Shown: positions 35,410 to 44,071, counted from the stretch's first letter. The stretch is 64,000 bases of DNA from JBBSBL01 sp038251325 (GCA_038251325.1 JBBSBL010000005.1:1-64000); one strand, 5' to 3'. The notes: generated from the letters alone by a model not told the origin. Numbers and translations: made by a program.

Positions 35410-36353
35410 GCGGCGCGGACGGGCGGCTCCTCGCCCGCGCGCCGGGCAAGGTGAACCTCTCGCTGCTCCTCGGCCCGCGCCGGGCCGACGGGTACCACGC
35501 GCTGGCCTCGGTCGTCGAGGCGGTGTCGCTGGCCGACGAGGTGCGCCTCGCCCCGGCTCCGGCCGGGACGGCCGAGGACCAGGTCGTGTGCCCGGGCGTC
35601 GAGGGAGAGAACCTCGCCGCCCGCGCGCTCGCCGCCTACCGCCAGGCCACCGGCTGGCGCGGCCCGCCGCTGCGGCTGGAGATCGACAAGCGCATCCCGG
35701 TCGCCGCCGGCATGGGCGGCGGCTCGGCCGACGCCGCCGCGGCGCTCCGGCTCGCGGCGAGCGCTGCCGGACGCCCGATCGAGCGGCTCGACACGGCTGA
35801 CCGCGCGGCGCTCGACGCCGTCGCCTTCGGACTCGGCGCCGACGTCCCCGCCCTGCTCGCGCCGGGCCTCGTCGCGATGGAGGGCGCCGGCGAGCGCGTG
35901 CGCCCGCTCGCACCCGCGCCGGCCCACGGGATCCTCGTCCTGCCCTCGCCCCACCACCTCGCCACCGCCGAGGTCTTCGCCGAGGCCGATCGCCGCCGGC
36001 TCGCGCGCGACGCGGACGAGCTCGAGGCCGGCCACGCGGATGTCCTCGCCGCGCTCGCCGGCGGCGTCCTCCCTCCGCCCGAGCTCCTGGTCAACGACCT
36101 CCAATCTGCCGCCGCCGCGCTCTGCCCGCCGATCGAGGCGACGCTCCGGACCGTGCTCTCCGCCGGCGCCGACCACGCGATGCTCAGCGGCTCCGGCCCG
36201 ACGGTGTTCGGTCTCTTCCTCGGCGGGGACGGGCCGGACCGGGCCGCCGCGGCGGCGACCACACTCGTTCGCCTCGAGCCCGCGCCGGTGGCCTGCGTCC
36301 CCGTCGACGCCGGCTGGGCGGCGCCGCGGCCCGCCACGGAGACGCCGGCGTGA
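35406..36353 (+). CDS. ispE: 4-diphosphocytidyl-2-C-methyl-D-erythritol kinase
   Basis: 315 aa GHMP kinase of the MEP isoprenoid pathway. RAPGKVNLSLLLGPRRADGYH is the substrate-binding start. PVAAGMGGGSADAAAALR is the ATP glycine loop, and MLSGSGPTVFGLF is the third GHMP motif. A C-terminal Ala/Pro extension is a little longer than usual. The rsmA-ispE coupling (ATGA-type overlap) is conserved in many actinobacteria. Confidence 0.95.
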   Translation: MSGADGRLLARAPGKVNLSLLLGPRRADGYHALASVVEAVSLADEVRLAPAPAGTAEDQVVCPGVEGENLAARALAAYRQATGWRGPPLRLEIDKRIPVAAGMGGGSADAAAALRLAASAAGRPIERLDTADRAALDAVAFGLGADVPALLAPGLVAMEGAGERVRPLAPAPAHGILVLPSPHHLATAEVFAEADRRRLARDADELEAGHADVLAALAGGVLPPPELLVNDLQSAAAALCPPIEATLRTVLSAGADHAMLSGSGPTVFGLFLGGDGPDRAAAAATTLVRLEPAPVACVPVDAGWAAPRPATETPA

Positions 36354-37915
36354 AGCCGGTCCCGCTCGGCGCAGCCGTCGTCCTCGCCGGCCTGCTCGTC
36401 TGGCGCTGGCGGCGGCTCGGCTGGGAGGGGCGCATCCTCGGCCTGATCGCGGTCGCCGGCTTCGCGGTATACGGCTCTGGCCTCGTCCACCCGCCCAACC
36501 TCGAGAAGCTCATCCGCGACCTGGGCCAGACGCTCGGCACGTGGACCTACCTGCTGGTCGGCGTGCTCGCCTTCCTGGAGACAGGCGCTTTCGTCGGGCT
36601 CGTCGCCCCCGGGGAGAGCGCGGTGATGGTCGGCGGGCTCGTGGCCGGCCAGGGCGAGATCGACCTCTTCGTGCTCATCGCGATCGTGTGGTTCGCCGCG
36701 GTGGCCGGCGACGTCACCTCCTACTGGCTCGGGCACCGACTCGGCCGCGACTTCCTCCTGCGCCACGGGCGGCGAGTCCAGATCACGCCGGCCCGGCTCG
36801 AGTCGGTCGAGGGGTTCTTCCAGCGTCACGGGGGCGCGACGATCCTCATCGGTCGCTTCATCGGCCTCGTCCGCGCGCTCGCCCCGTTCGTGGCCGGCGC
36901 CTCCCGGATGTCCTTCCGCCGCTTCCTGCCCTACGACGTGATCGGCGCCGGCCTGTGGGCGACGACGTTCAGCGTGCTCGGCTACGTGTTCTGGAAGTCG
37001 TTCGACCGGCTGCTGGCCTTCGCCAAGCAGGGGGCGTTCGCCTTCGGCACCGCGGTCGCGGTGATCGTCGGCGCGATCGCCGCCTACCGCTGGCTGCGGG
37101 TGGCCGAGAACCGCGCCCGCCTGGAGGAGATCCTCGACGGCTGGGAGCGGCGACCGCTGCTGCGCCCGTTCGTCCGCGCGGCGCGCTGGTTGTGGTCGCG
37201 GGTCGTGCTCCCCGTGGTGCACGCGCTGGAGGGGCCGGCCCGCTTCGTCCGCGACCGGGTCACGCCCGGGCACCTCGGCCTCGAGCTCACCACGCTGCTC
37301 GCCGTCGGCGGCGTCGGGCTGTTCGGGTTCGTGGCCTACGGCGTCGCCGTGACGCAGGGCCGCCTGCCGGTCGGCGACAGCGCGGCGGCCGACCTCGTCG
37401 CGCGGCTGCACGCGGGCTGGGCCGTCGACGTGGCCAAGGTCGTGACCACGCTCGGGCTGACCGTGGTCGCGCTCCCGGTGGCGGCGGTCGCGGTCGCCTG
37501 GCTCGCCGCACGGCGCCATGCGCTCGAGGCCTGGGCGCTGGGCGCCGGCACGGCGTTGGCATTCGTCCTCTCGCCGGTGGCGAAGGCGGCGTTCGACCGC
37601 GAGCGCCCATCCGGCGGGCTCGTCGACGCGGCGGGCGCGGCGTACCCGTCCGGGCACGCGGTCCACGCCGTCGCCTTCGTCGCGGTCGCCGTCGCCCTGC
37701 GCCATGCCGTCCCGAGCCTGGCCGCGCAGACGGCGACGATCGTCGTGGCGCTCGTCCTCGCCGCGGCGATCGGGCTCTCGCGGGTCTACCTCGGCGTCCA
37801 CTGGCTCTCGGACGTGCTCGGGGGGTGGGGGCTCGGGGCGGCGGTCTACTCCGGCTGCGCGATCGTGGCGCTCGTCGTCGCCTTCATGCGTCACAATCGC
37901 GAGGCTCCGGCATGA
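36350..37915 (+). CDS. DedA (VTT) - PAP2 phosphatase fusion membrane protein
   Basis: 521 aa. Residues 1-230 are DedA/SNARE-associated (VTT) type, with GAFVGLVAPGESAVMVGGLVAGQGEID, LGRDFLLRHGRR and GRFIGLVRALAPFVAGASRM. Residues from about 300 form a PAP2 acid phosphatase with all three motifs: KAAFDRERPSG, AYPSGHAVH and SRVYLGVHWLSDV. DedA proteins move or flip polyprenyl/phospholipids; PAP2 enzymes dephosphorylate undecaprenyl pyrophosphate or phosphatidate. A single protein that flips and dephosphorylates a lipid carrier would fit, next to ispE. The start overlaps ispE by 4 bp. Confidence 0.88.
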   Translation: MKPVPLGAAVVLAGLLVWRWRRLGWEGRILGLIAVAGFAVYGSGLVHPPNLEKLIRDLGQTLGTWTYLLVGVLAFLETGAFVGLVAPGESAVMVGGLVAGQGEIDLFVLIAIVWFAAVAGDVTSYWLGHRLGRDFLLRHGRRVQITPARLESVEGFFQRHGGATILIGRFIGLVRALAPFVAGASRMSFRRFLPYDVIGAGLWATTFSVLGYVFWKSFDRLLAFAKQGAFAFGTAVAVIVGAIAAYRWLRVAENRARLEEILDGWERRPLLRPFVRAARWLWSRVVLPVVHALEGPARFVRDRVTPGHLGLELTTLLAVGGVGLFGFVAYGVAVTQGRLPVGDSAAADLVARLHAGWAVDVAKVVTTLGLTVVALPVAAVAVAWLAARRHALEAWALGAGTALAFVLSPVAKAAFDRERPSGGLVDAAGAAYPSGHAVHAVAFVAVAVALRHAVPSLAAQTATIVVALVLAAAIGLSRVYLGVHWLSDVLGGWGLGAAVYSGCAIVALVVAFMRHNREAPA

Positions 37916-38136
37916 CCAACACCGCGATCACGAACCTGGTCCTCGCCTGCGCGGCGGTCTTCGGCCTCGCGGCCTTCGTCTGGCTCATCGTCGTTCCGGC
38001 GGTGCAGTCCTACTCGCGCGGGTGGGAGCGGCTCGCCGCCGGCTTCCTCACGCTCTACGTGCTCGCCGCAGTGGTCGGGATCGGCGTCGCCGCCGGGGGC
38101 GCCGTCATCTACTACTGGCCCCAGGTCTTCGGGTAG
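37912..38136 (+). CDS. Small two-span membrane protein
   Basis: 74 aa. Two hydrophobic segments (LVLACAAVFGLAAFVWLIVVPAV and FLTLYVLAAVVGIGVAAGGAVIYYW) are separated by a short polar loop (QSYSRGWERL). The ATG overlaps the DedA-PAP2 stop (ATGA), so translational coupling supports it as a real partner of that protein. I do not recognise a family; function is unknown. Confidence 0.72.
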   Translation: MTNTAITNLVLACAAVFGLAAFVWLIVVPAVQSYSRGWERLAAGFLTLYVLAAVVGIGVAAGGAVIYYWPQVFG

Positions 38137-38196
38137 ACCGCCGGCGCAGGCGGCCGCGGGGCGCGCCGCCGTGAGCGTCCGGCCCGCCTTCGCTCG

Positions 38197-38202
38197 TAGA
38201 CT
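38197..38202 (+). promoter_or_regulatory. -10 box TAGACT for the PucR-family gene, 8 nt before ATG
   Basis: TAGACT, then GGTCGGCC, then ATG 38211. The same hexamer precedes prs and mfd. Confidence 0.55.
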
Positions 38203-38210
38203 GGTCGGCC

Positions 38211-39452
38211 ATGTCCACGCCCGCCGGACCGCCGGTCCACGCGCCGGACCTCGATGCCCTGGAGTCCATCACCAGCGCGGTGGAGGACGGCGCGGGCGTG
38301 CCCGAGGTCGTCCGCGCCGCGGCCCGCGCGCTCGACGCCAGCCTCGTCCTGATCGACCACACGAGCGCCGTGCTCGCGGTCGCCGCCCGCAGTCCCGCGG
38401 ACGAGTGCTCGCTCATGCGCGGCGGAGAGGATGTGCGCACGATCGAGCTGCGGGTGGCCGAGGCGGTCGTCGGGCAGCTGCGGATGCGCTGCCGCTCCGG
38501 CGAGCCCACCCCGGCGGTCCAGCGGCTGATCACCACGCTCGTCGCCTCGGAGGTCGAGCGGGTCCGGGCGCCGGAGCGCGCCTCCGCGGCGGCCGGCGGC
38601 GAGTTTCTCCGCGCGGCCCTCGCCGGGGAGATCTCCGACCCCGCCGCCCTCGTCGCCCGCGGGCAGGAGCTCGGCCTCGACCTCGCCTCCGGCGCGAGCG
38701 TCGTTGTGGCCCGCGCCCACCCGCACGTCCCGGCCGAGGACGACTGGCGCCCGCGCCTGCTGGCGATCGCCGACCGCGGCGCGCGCTCGGCGGCGCCCGG
38801 CGCGGTGACCGCGCCGGCGGCGGAGGACGCCGGCGAGGTCACGATCGTCGTTCCCGATTCCGACGGCGAGGCCGGGCGGCGCGTCGCGCAGACGGTGCTG
38901 CGCGAGCTCGAGGCCGGGCTGCCCGGCTTCTCCTTCGCGCTCGGCCGCAGCGGCCACGCCGCCGATCCCGCGGACCTCGCCCGCGCCGGCAAGGAGGCGC
39001 TGCTCGCCGCCAACGTCGTCGAGGGGGAGGAGGAGCGCGCGCTGCTGGCCTTCGAGGACACCGGGGCCTACCGGCTCGTCCTGCGGGCCATGAGCGAGGA
39101 TCCGGCCGAGCTGCGGCGCTTCTACGCCGACACCGTCGAGCCGCTGGTCGCCTACGACGAGCAGTACGAGACGAACCTCGTCGGCACCCTGGAGACGTTC
39201 CTCGACTGCGACGGCAACGTCCAGGCCACCGCGGCCAAGCTCTTCACCCACCGCCACACCGTGCGCTACCGCCTCGAGCGGGCGCGGGAGCTCTCGGGTC
39301 TCGACGTCGGTTCCACCGACGGTCGTGAGAAGCTCTCGCTCGGGCTCAAGGCGATGCGCGTGCTGGGGATCGCCGCGCCGCGCGGGCCGGCCAGCGAGAA
39401 GGGCGCGGAGGCCGGGCGCGTGCCCCGCGAGCGGCCGGCCGGCCGCGGCTGA
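38211..39452 (+). CDS. PucR-family transcriptional regulator (C-terminal HTH_30)
   Basis: 413 aa. The C-terminal block GTLETFLDCDGNVQATAAKLFTHRHTVRYRLERARELSGLD (about 323-365) is the PucR/CdaR helix-turn-helix. The central part (FALGRSGHAADPADLARAGKEALLAAN) matches the GGDEF-like domain of this family. The N-terminus may sense a ligand. It is immediately followed (7 nt) by the peroxiredoxin-like UGA-containing gene and then the cyclase-family gene, so it may control them. No specific inducer can be named. Confidence 0.88.
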   Translation: MSTPAGPPVHAPDLDALESITSAVEDGAGVPEVVRAAARALDASLVLIDHTSAVLAVAARSPADECSLMRGGEDVRTIELRVAEAVVGQLRMRCRSGEPTPAVQRLITTLVASEVERVRAPERASAAAGGEFLRAALAGEISDPAALVARGQELGLDLASGASVVVARAHPHVPAEDDWRPRLLAIADRGARSAAPGAVTAPAAEDAGEVTIVVPDSDGEAGRRVAQTVLRELEAGLPGFSFALGRSGHAADPADLARAGKEALLAANVVEGEEERALLAFEDTGAYRLVLRAMSEDPAELRRFYADTVEPLVAYDEQYETNLVGTLETFLDCDGNVQATAAKLFTHRHTVRYRLERARELSGLDVGSTDGREKLSLGLKAMRVLGIAAPRGPASEKGAEAGRVPRERPAGRG

Positions 39453-39459
39453 GGCGCTC

Positions 39460-40017
39460 GTGACCGGGGGCCTCGCTCAGGTCGTGGCGGTGGGCGACCC
39501 GCTGCCGGGTGGGATCGGGCTACTGGCGGCCGACGGGTCGCCGGTCTCGCTCGGCGCGTTCCGCGGCGAGGCGACGCTCCTGGTCTTCCTCCGCCACCTC
39601 GGCTGACTGCCCTGCCGCGAGCACCTCGTGGAGGTGGCTGGGCGACGGGACGAGCTGGCGGTGCGCATCGCGGCGATCGGCTTCGAGCGGCCGGCGGTCC
39701 TGCGGCGCTACCGCGACGGGCTCGGACTCGACGTCGAGCTCTACACCGACCCGGAGCGGACGGCGTACGCGGCGTTCGGCTTCGTGCGCGGCTCGGTGGC
39801 GCGGGTCTGGCTCGATCCGCGGGTGTGGGCCCGCTACGCCGACCTGCTGCGGCGCGGGCGGCGCATCGAGCGCGTCGGGTCGGACACCCTCCAGCTCGGC
39901 GGCGACATCGTCGTGGGGACCGACGGGCGGGTCCGCTGGATCCACCGCAGCACGGGTCCCGGTGACCGCCCGTCCTTCGCCGCGGTACGGGCCGCGTGCG
40001 AGGATGCGCGGCGATGA
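39460..40017 (+). CDS. Peroxiredoxin-like (AhpC-TSA_2) putative selenoprotein, in-frame UGA read as Sec49
   Basis: 185 aa if TGA 39604-39606 is read through. GTG is preceded by GAGG. Before the TGA the product reads ATLLVFLRHLG, and after it LPCREHLVEVAGRRDEL. Relatives of the AhpC-TSA_2/PRXL2 group have a CxxC at this spot (RHFGCxxCRE), so the chain becomes U49-x-x-C52. The later QLGGDIVVGTDGRVRWIH block is also typical. The frame is intact on both sides and ends in an ATGA overlap with the next gene. A SECIS-like stem-loop follows (39608-39644). It would reduce peroxides or act as a thiol oxidoreductase. The alternative is a TGC-to-TGA nonsense change; selA/selB/selC are not in the window. 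Confidence 0.72.
39608..39644 (+). promoter_or_regulatory. Candidate bacterial SECIS stem-loop
   Basis: The upper stem CACCTC/GAGGTG (39622-39627 with 39631-39636) closes the loop GTG, extended by AG/CT across one bulged G. The lower stem GCCC/GGGC pairs 39609-39612 with 39640-39643, plus a G-U pair. The loop begins 21 nt after the UGA and has G at its first position, as bacterial SECIS models require. No covariance test was possible. Confidence 0.55.
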
Positions 40018-40775
40018 GGTACGTCGACCTGTCGGCGACGATCGAGCCGAGCCCGGCGGAGCTTCCGGACCTCCTGCGCACCGATCTCGAATACGCCGAT
40101 CACGCGGCCGGGGCGGTTGACATCGAGACCCTGCTCGGCGTTCCCCCGGCGCTGCTGCGCGACGGGGAGGGCTGGGCGGTGGAGACGTTCACCCGCCTGG
40201 GGACGCACAACACGACCCACGTCGACGCGCCCTGGCACTACAACTCGACGGTCGGCGGCGCGCCCGCCGCGACGATCGACGAGCTGCCCCTCGACTGGTT
40301 CCACGGGCCGGGCGTCGTGCTCGACGCGACCGGCAAGGCCGACGGCGAGGCTCTCACCGTCGACGAGGTGGAGGGGGAGCTCGCGCGGATCGGCCACGAG
40401 CTGAGCGGGGGCGAGGTCGTCCTCGTGCGCACCGGCCGCGACGCGTTCTACGGGGAGCCGGACTACGTGGCGCGCGGGCCCGGCGTCAGCGCCGAGGCCA
40501 CCGTCTGGCTCTGCGATCGCGGGATCCGCCTCATGGGCATCGACGCGTGGGGCTGGGACGCGCCGCTCCATCTCCAGGCCGAGGCCGCGAAGGCCGCCGG
40601 GACGCCCGGGGTCTTCTGGGCCGCCCACCAGTGCGACCGGGCCTACTGCCAGATCGAGCGTCTCGTGAACCTCGCCGCGCTGCCGCCGCACGGGTTCGAG
40701 GTCGCCGCGTTCCCGCTCAAGGTGAAGCGGGGCAGCGCCGGCCCGGCGCGCGTCGTGGCGATCGTGCCCGGGTAG
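40014..40775 (+). CDS. Cyclase family protein (kynurenine formamidase-like)
   Basis: 253 aa. The Cyclase/KynB fold motif is in GTHNTTHVDAPWHYNSTVGG (HxxxHxDxPxH-like metal site). RYVDLSATIEPSPAEL at the N-terminus and LVRTGRDAFYG are also family features. Characterised members hydrolyse N-formylkynurenine, isatin or related amides with Zn or Mn. No tryptophan-degradation genes are near, so the substrate is open. ATG overlaps the preceding putative selenoprotein stop (ATGA), so both are translated from the same message. Confidence 0.86.
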   Translation: MRYVDLSATIEPSPAELPDLLRTDLEYADHAAGAVDIETLLGVPPALLRDGEGWAVETFTRLGTHNTTHVDAPWHYNSTVGGAPAATIDELPLDWFHGPGVVLDATGKADGEALTVDEVEGELARIGHELSGGEVVLVRTGRDAFYGEPDYVARGPGVSAEATVWLCDRGIRLMGIDAWGWDAPLHLQAEAAKAAGTPGVFWAAHQCDRAYCQIERLVNLAALPPHGFEVAAFPLKVKRGSAGPARVVAIVPG

Positions 40776-40795
40776 CGCGACGGGCGCGCGCTACC
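40771..40795. terminator. Bidirectional hairpin containing both stop codons
   Basis: GGTAGCGCG (40771-40779) pairs perfectly with CGCGCTACC (40787-40795) over a 7-nt loop. The TAG of the cyclase gene and the TAG of the convergent hydrolase gene both lie within the stem. Confidence 0.65.
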
Positions 40796-42605
40796 GCGCG
40801 AGCACCGGGCGCACCACGCCGCGCGCGCCCGGCCGCTCGCGCGTCGGCAGCTCGACCGCCAGCTTCGTGACCCGCACCGTGAAGCTGCCGTTGCTCTTGC
40901 GGAAGTAACGCGCGTCGCTGCCGAGCAGCTCGACCCGGGCGACGTGCCCCGCCGGGAAGCGGTACCCGTTGCCGTTGAGCTGGAAGAGCAGCGTGCCGCG
41001 CTGGTTGTCGCGCAGCCGGTAGACCGCGCGGGCCACCAGCAGCCGCTTGCCGCCCGAGACGTCCCACAGCCGCGCGGCGATCTCGCCGTAGCGCCCGCTC
41101 GTGCGGATCTGCGCGCGGACGGTCGGGCGGCCGAGCAGCGTGAAGCCGCGGCTCCGGGTCTGGGCGACCGCCGCGCCGGGCTCGCGCTCGTCGGGCACGG
41201 TGGCGCAGGCGTCGGTGGCGCCGGTGTCGCTCGTCCCGGTGATCGGGTCGAAGACCTTGGCCACGGCGGGATCGCCGCCCGCGGAGTCGATCGTCTGCGC
41301 GACGCGCGCGCCGAGGCGCACCGCCCCGGGGTGGAGCGCGGCCCACGAGCGGGCGACGAACGGGGTGCCGGCCGGCGCGAGCTTCGGACACGTCTGGAGG
41401 CCGGCGCTCACCTCGCCGTCGCGCGGGCCGCCACGCCGGCCGCGCAGGACGCGGTCGAGGAAGGCAATGCCGCGCCGGGCATCGAACGCGGCCGTCTGCG
41501 CCTTGTTCGACCCGCGGTTGTGCCCGAGGTCGCCGAGCTGGAGGGACACGAAGTCGTGGCGCCGGAGCCCGCGGACGTAGTTGTAGACCTTCACTCCCTC
41601 GGTGCTCGGGAAGAGGTCGTCGGTCCAGCCCTGCTCGATGAGCAGCGGCGCGGGACGCCGGCCGATCGAGTAGGCGCCGTGGAAGCGGTAGATCTCGTCG
41701 AGCGCCCGCTTCGCGGCCGCGGTGTAGGGCTCGCCCGCCGAGGTCAGCTGGCGCCACGTCCCGAGATCGGCCCCAGGGTCGACCCCGGGGCCGGCGTAGT
41801 AGCCGGCGAGGTTGCCGGCGATGTACAGGCCGTCGATGTAGCTCGCGATCGACACGCCGACGGGCGCGCGGCTGTCGCGGGCGCCGAAGGGGCGGAAGTC
41901 GAGGAAACGGCCGTTGGGCGTGAGCGCGCTCACGAGATCCGACCACGGCCAGCGAGGCCACGCGGCGGCGATCCGCAGCGGCGTGCCGCGCGGGCTGCGC
42001 CAGGGGGCGAAGCGGCCGTCGGGCAGCCGGATCCGGTCGCGCAGGAAGGCGAGCTCCATGCTCTGGCCACCGCCGTAGGAGACGCCGGTCGCGCCGAGCG
42101 CGCGCGGCGCGGCGATCCCCTGATCGACGAGGCGGCCGAGGAGCGTCTGCACGTCGCGCGCCTCGTAGCGCTGGTCGCCGAGATGGACCCAGCCCCTGGA
42201 GCAGCCCGGGCTCGTGCGGTAGTCGACCCCGCCGGGCTGGCCGCACGAGCGCCCGAAGCCGCGGGCGGAGAGGTTCACCACGGCGTAGCCGCGACGGGCG
42301 AAGCCGGTGTTCGAGTAGTCCCCGCCGCGCTCGAAGTCCGTCTTCGTGTTGCCGTAGCCGTGGAGCATCACGATCGTCGGCCACGGCCCGCGGCCGGTGG
42401 CCGGAAGCGTCACGTCGGCGTCGATCGGCGTGCCGTCCCAGCTCGGCACCCGCTGCGCCAGCGTCGTCGCCGGGCAGAAGCGGACCCCGTCCTGCGCGGC
42501 GCACGGGTTGCCGAACGGCGTCGGGGTGGTTCCGGCCAGGGCGGCCGGGGCGGTGGCGAGCGCCGCGACGGCGGCGGCGGTGAAGACGAGAAGGGCTCGG
42601 CGCAT
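40791..42605 (-). CDS. Secreted CocE/NonD-type (S15) alpha/beta hydrolase
   Basis: 604 aa. A signal peptide (ALLVFTAAAVAALATAPAALA) is followed by an alpha/beta hydrolase domain. TIVMLHGYGNTKTDF is the oxyanion region and TGVSYGGGQSMELAF has the GxSxGG nucleophile. LIEQGWTDDLFPSTEGV holds the acidic residue and GDLGHNRG the histidine. The C-terminal part (FTLLGRPTVRAQIRTSG... PAGHVARVELLGSD) matches the X-Pro dipeptidyl-peptidase C-terminal jelly roll. It likely cleaves peptides or esters outside the cell. The gene is single, with no operon partner on its strand. Confidence 0.88.
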   Translation of the reverse strand: MRRALLVFTAAAVAALATAPAALAGTTPTPFGNPCAAQDGVRFCPATTLAQRVPSWDGTPIDADVTLPATGRGPWPTIVMLHGYGNTKTDFERGGDYSNTGFARRGYAVVNLSARGFGRSCGQPGGVDYRTSPGCSRGWVHLGDQRYEARDVQTLLGRLVDQGIAAPRALGATGVSYGGGQSMELAFLRDRIRLPDGRFAPWRSPRGTPLRIAAAWPRWPWSDLVSALTPNGRFLDFRPFGARDSRAPVGVSIASYIDGLYIAGNLAGYYAGPGVDPGADLGTWRQLTSAGEPYTAAAKRALDEIYRFHGAYSIGRRPAPLLIEQGWTDDLFPSTEGVKVYNYVRGLRRHDFVSLQLGDLGHNRGSNKAQTAAFDARRGIAFLDRVLRGRRGGPRDGEVSAGLQTCPKLAPAGTPFVARSWAALHPGAVRLGARVAQTIDSAGGDPAVAKVFDPITGTSDTGATDACATVPDEREPGAAVAQTRSRGFTLLGRPTVRAQIRTSGRYGEIAARLWDVSGGKRLLVARAVYRLRDNQRGTLLFQLNGNGYRFPAGHVARVELLGSDARYFRKSNGSFTVRVTKLAVELPTRERPGARGVVRPVLAR

Positions 42606-42688
42606 GGGGCGGTGGGGCTCCTGGTGCGGAGGGACGGGGCGACGGCGGCACCGCATACGAGCCCCCCGGACCGGCGCGCCGGCTCGGG

Positions 42689-44071
42689 TCAGCCGGCGGG
42701 CACGAGCGGCAGGAGCTCCTGCAGGCGCCGGTTCTCCTCGGGGTCGAGCACGGAGTGCTGCGCGCAGGCGGGCACGAGCTCCCCGGTCTCCGGGTGCGCC
42801 ATCGCGTAGGAGCAGGCGGCCAGGCGCTCCTGCGTCGCTCGGACGTCGGGATCCTCGGCCACCTCGCCGCGCCGCGTCGCCGCCCACGCCGGTCGCACGA
42901 GCCGCCCGTCCATGAAGGAGTGCATGACGAAGGTCAGCGCGCGCGGGCGCTCGCGGGCGAGCGGCACGAGCCCGGCGCGCGCGGCGAAGCGCCCCGCCCA
43001 CCGCACTGCGCTCGCGAGCATCGCCGGATGCCGGCCGAAGGCGCGCGCGAGCCTCGGGGCCAGCAGTGCCGGAGGCACGTCGAAGTCCATGCCGCCGAAG
43101 GTCGCGAAGAAGCGGTCGCGCGCGGCGTGGTCGGCGGCGACGCCGTCGTCGAGGATCGGGACCCAGCGCTCGCCGACCAGTGCCCCGTAGGCGGTGCGGT
43201 TGCAGCGCTCGTCGCCGATCTGCAGGACCCGGAAGGGCAGCCGCGCGCCGGCGCCGCGCTCGATCTCCCGCCACACCTCTTCGCCCGAGGACGAGCGGTA
43301 GTCCTCCCGCCAGCGCCGCTCGTTCCCGATGAAGGCCGCGGGCTGGAAGGAGAACATGCGAAAGCCCATGTCCCGGCAGTCGCGGATCACCTCGGCGACC
43401 TGGTCGAGGTTGCGCGGGGTCACGGTCATGTTGTGCGCGAGGTAGTGGGTGACGCCGTGCTCGCGCTGCAGGCGGGCGAACATCGCGCAGAAGCGCTCGC
43501 GGTGCGCGTTGAGGTCGCGCTCGCGTGCCGCCCGCTTGATCCCCCGCCGCCCGAACATCATCGAGTCGAAGTGGCCGGCGAAGCTCAGGTGGCGAAGGCG
43601 CGGCGTCCCGTCGGGGGAGAGCGCGAGGCGCTCGAGGTAGTCGTAGTCGAAGTCGCCGTGGCTCATGCTCATCGGCTTGCGGCCGTGGCGGCGCATCAGC
43701 AGCAGCGCCTCCGCGTGGTCGTCGGGGGAGAGGAGCGTCACCTCGCCGCCGATGAGCTGCGCGTTCTGGCCCGGGCCGCGGCGCTCTCGCAGCAGCGCCA
43801 TCTGCTCGTCGATCCCGGCGAGCGTGTGCGCGCCGTCGGTGCGCACACGGTTGGCCTCCCGCGCGTGGTAGCACGGGGTGCAGGCGAGGTCGCAGCGCGG
43901 GAAGACGCCGTGGGTGCCCTCGCACCCGGCGGTCCGCCGACCCAGCGCCTGGGTCGGGGTCTTGACGTGCGCGGGCAGCTCCTCCCAGCGACGGGCGAGC
44001 GCGGCCTCGAGGTCCGCCGGCTGGGGCCGGGTCGCGACCTCGAGTGCGTGCAGCCGGGCCCGTAAGCTCAT
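42689..44071 (-). CDS. Radical SAM protein, unknown product
   Basis: 460 aa. The [4Fe-4S]/SAM motif is CDLACTPC (C60, C64, C67), a standard CxxxCxxC, with another Cys at 50. GGEVTLLSPDDHAEALLLMRRHG gives the next radical-SAM element. Late cysteines (DERCNRTAYG, LAACSYAMAHP, VPACAQHS) could ligate an auxiliary cluster. ATG overlaps the stop of the FAD oxidoreductase gene (ATGA), so the two act together. It is divergent from the MPE/radical-SAM operon 1.4 kb away. The substrate is unknown. Confidence 0.85.
   Translation of the reverse strand: MSLRARLHALEVATRPQPADLEAALARRWEELPAHVKTPTQALGRRTAGCEGTHGVFPRCDLACTPCYHAREANRVRTDGAHTLAGIDEQMALLRERRGPGQNAQLIGGEVTLLSPDDHAEALLLMRRHGRKPMSMSHGDFDYDYLERLALSPDGTPRLRHLSFAGHFDSMMFGRRGIKRAARERDLNAHRERFCAMFARLQREHGVTHYLAHNMTVTPRNLDQVAEVIRDCRDMGFRMFSFQPAAFIGNERRWREDYRSSSGEEVWREIERGAGARLPFRVLQIGDERCNRTAYGALVGERWVPILDDGVAADHAARDRFFATFGGMDFDVPPALLAPRLARAFGRHPAMLASAVRWAGRFAARAGLVPLARERPRALTFVMHSFMDGRLVRPAWAATRRGEVAEDPDVRATQERLAACSYAMAHPETGELVPACAQHSVLDPEENRRLQELLPLVPAG

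Noticed and set aside
39460..40017. Treating the region as two separate small genes split at TGA 39604
   Set aside because: The second piece would start at a GTG with no ribosome binding site inside the conserved motif, and both pieces are in one frame and belong to one protein family.
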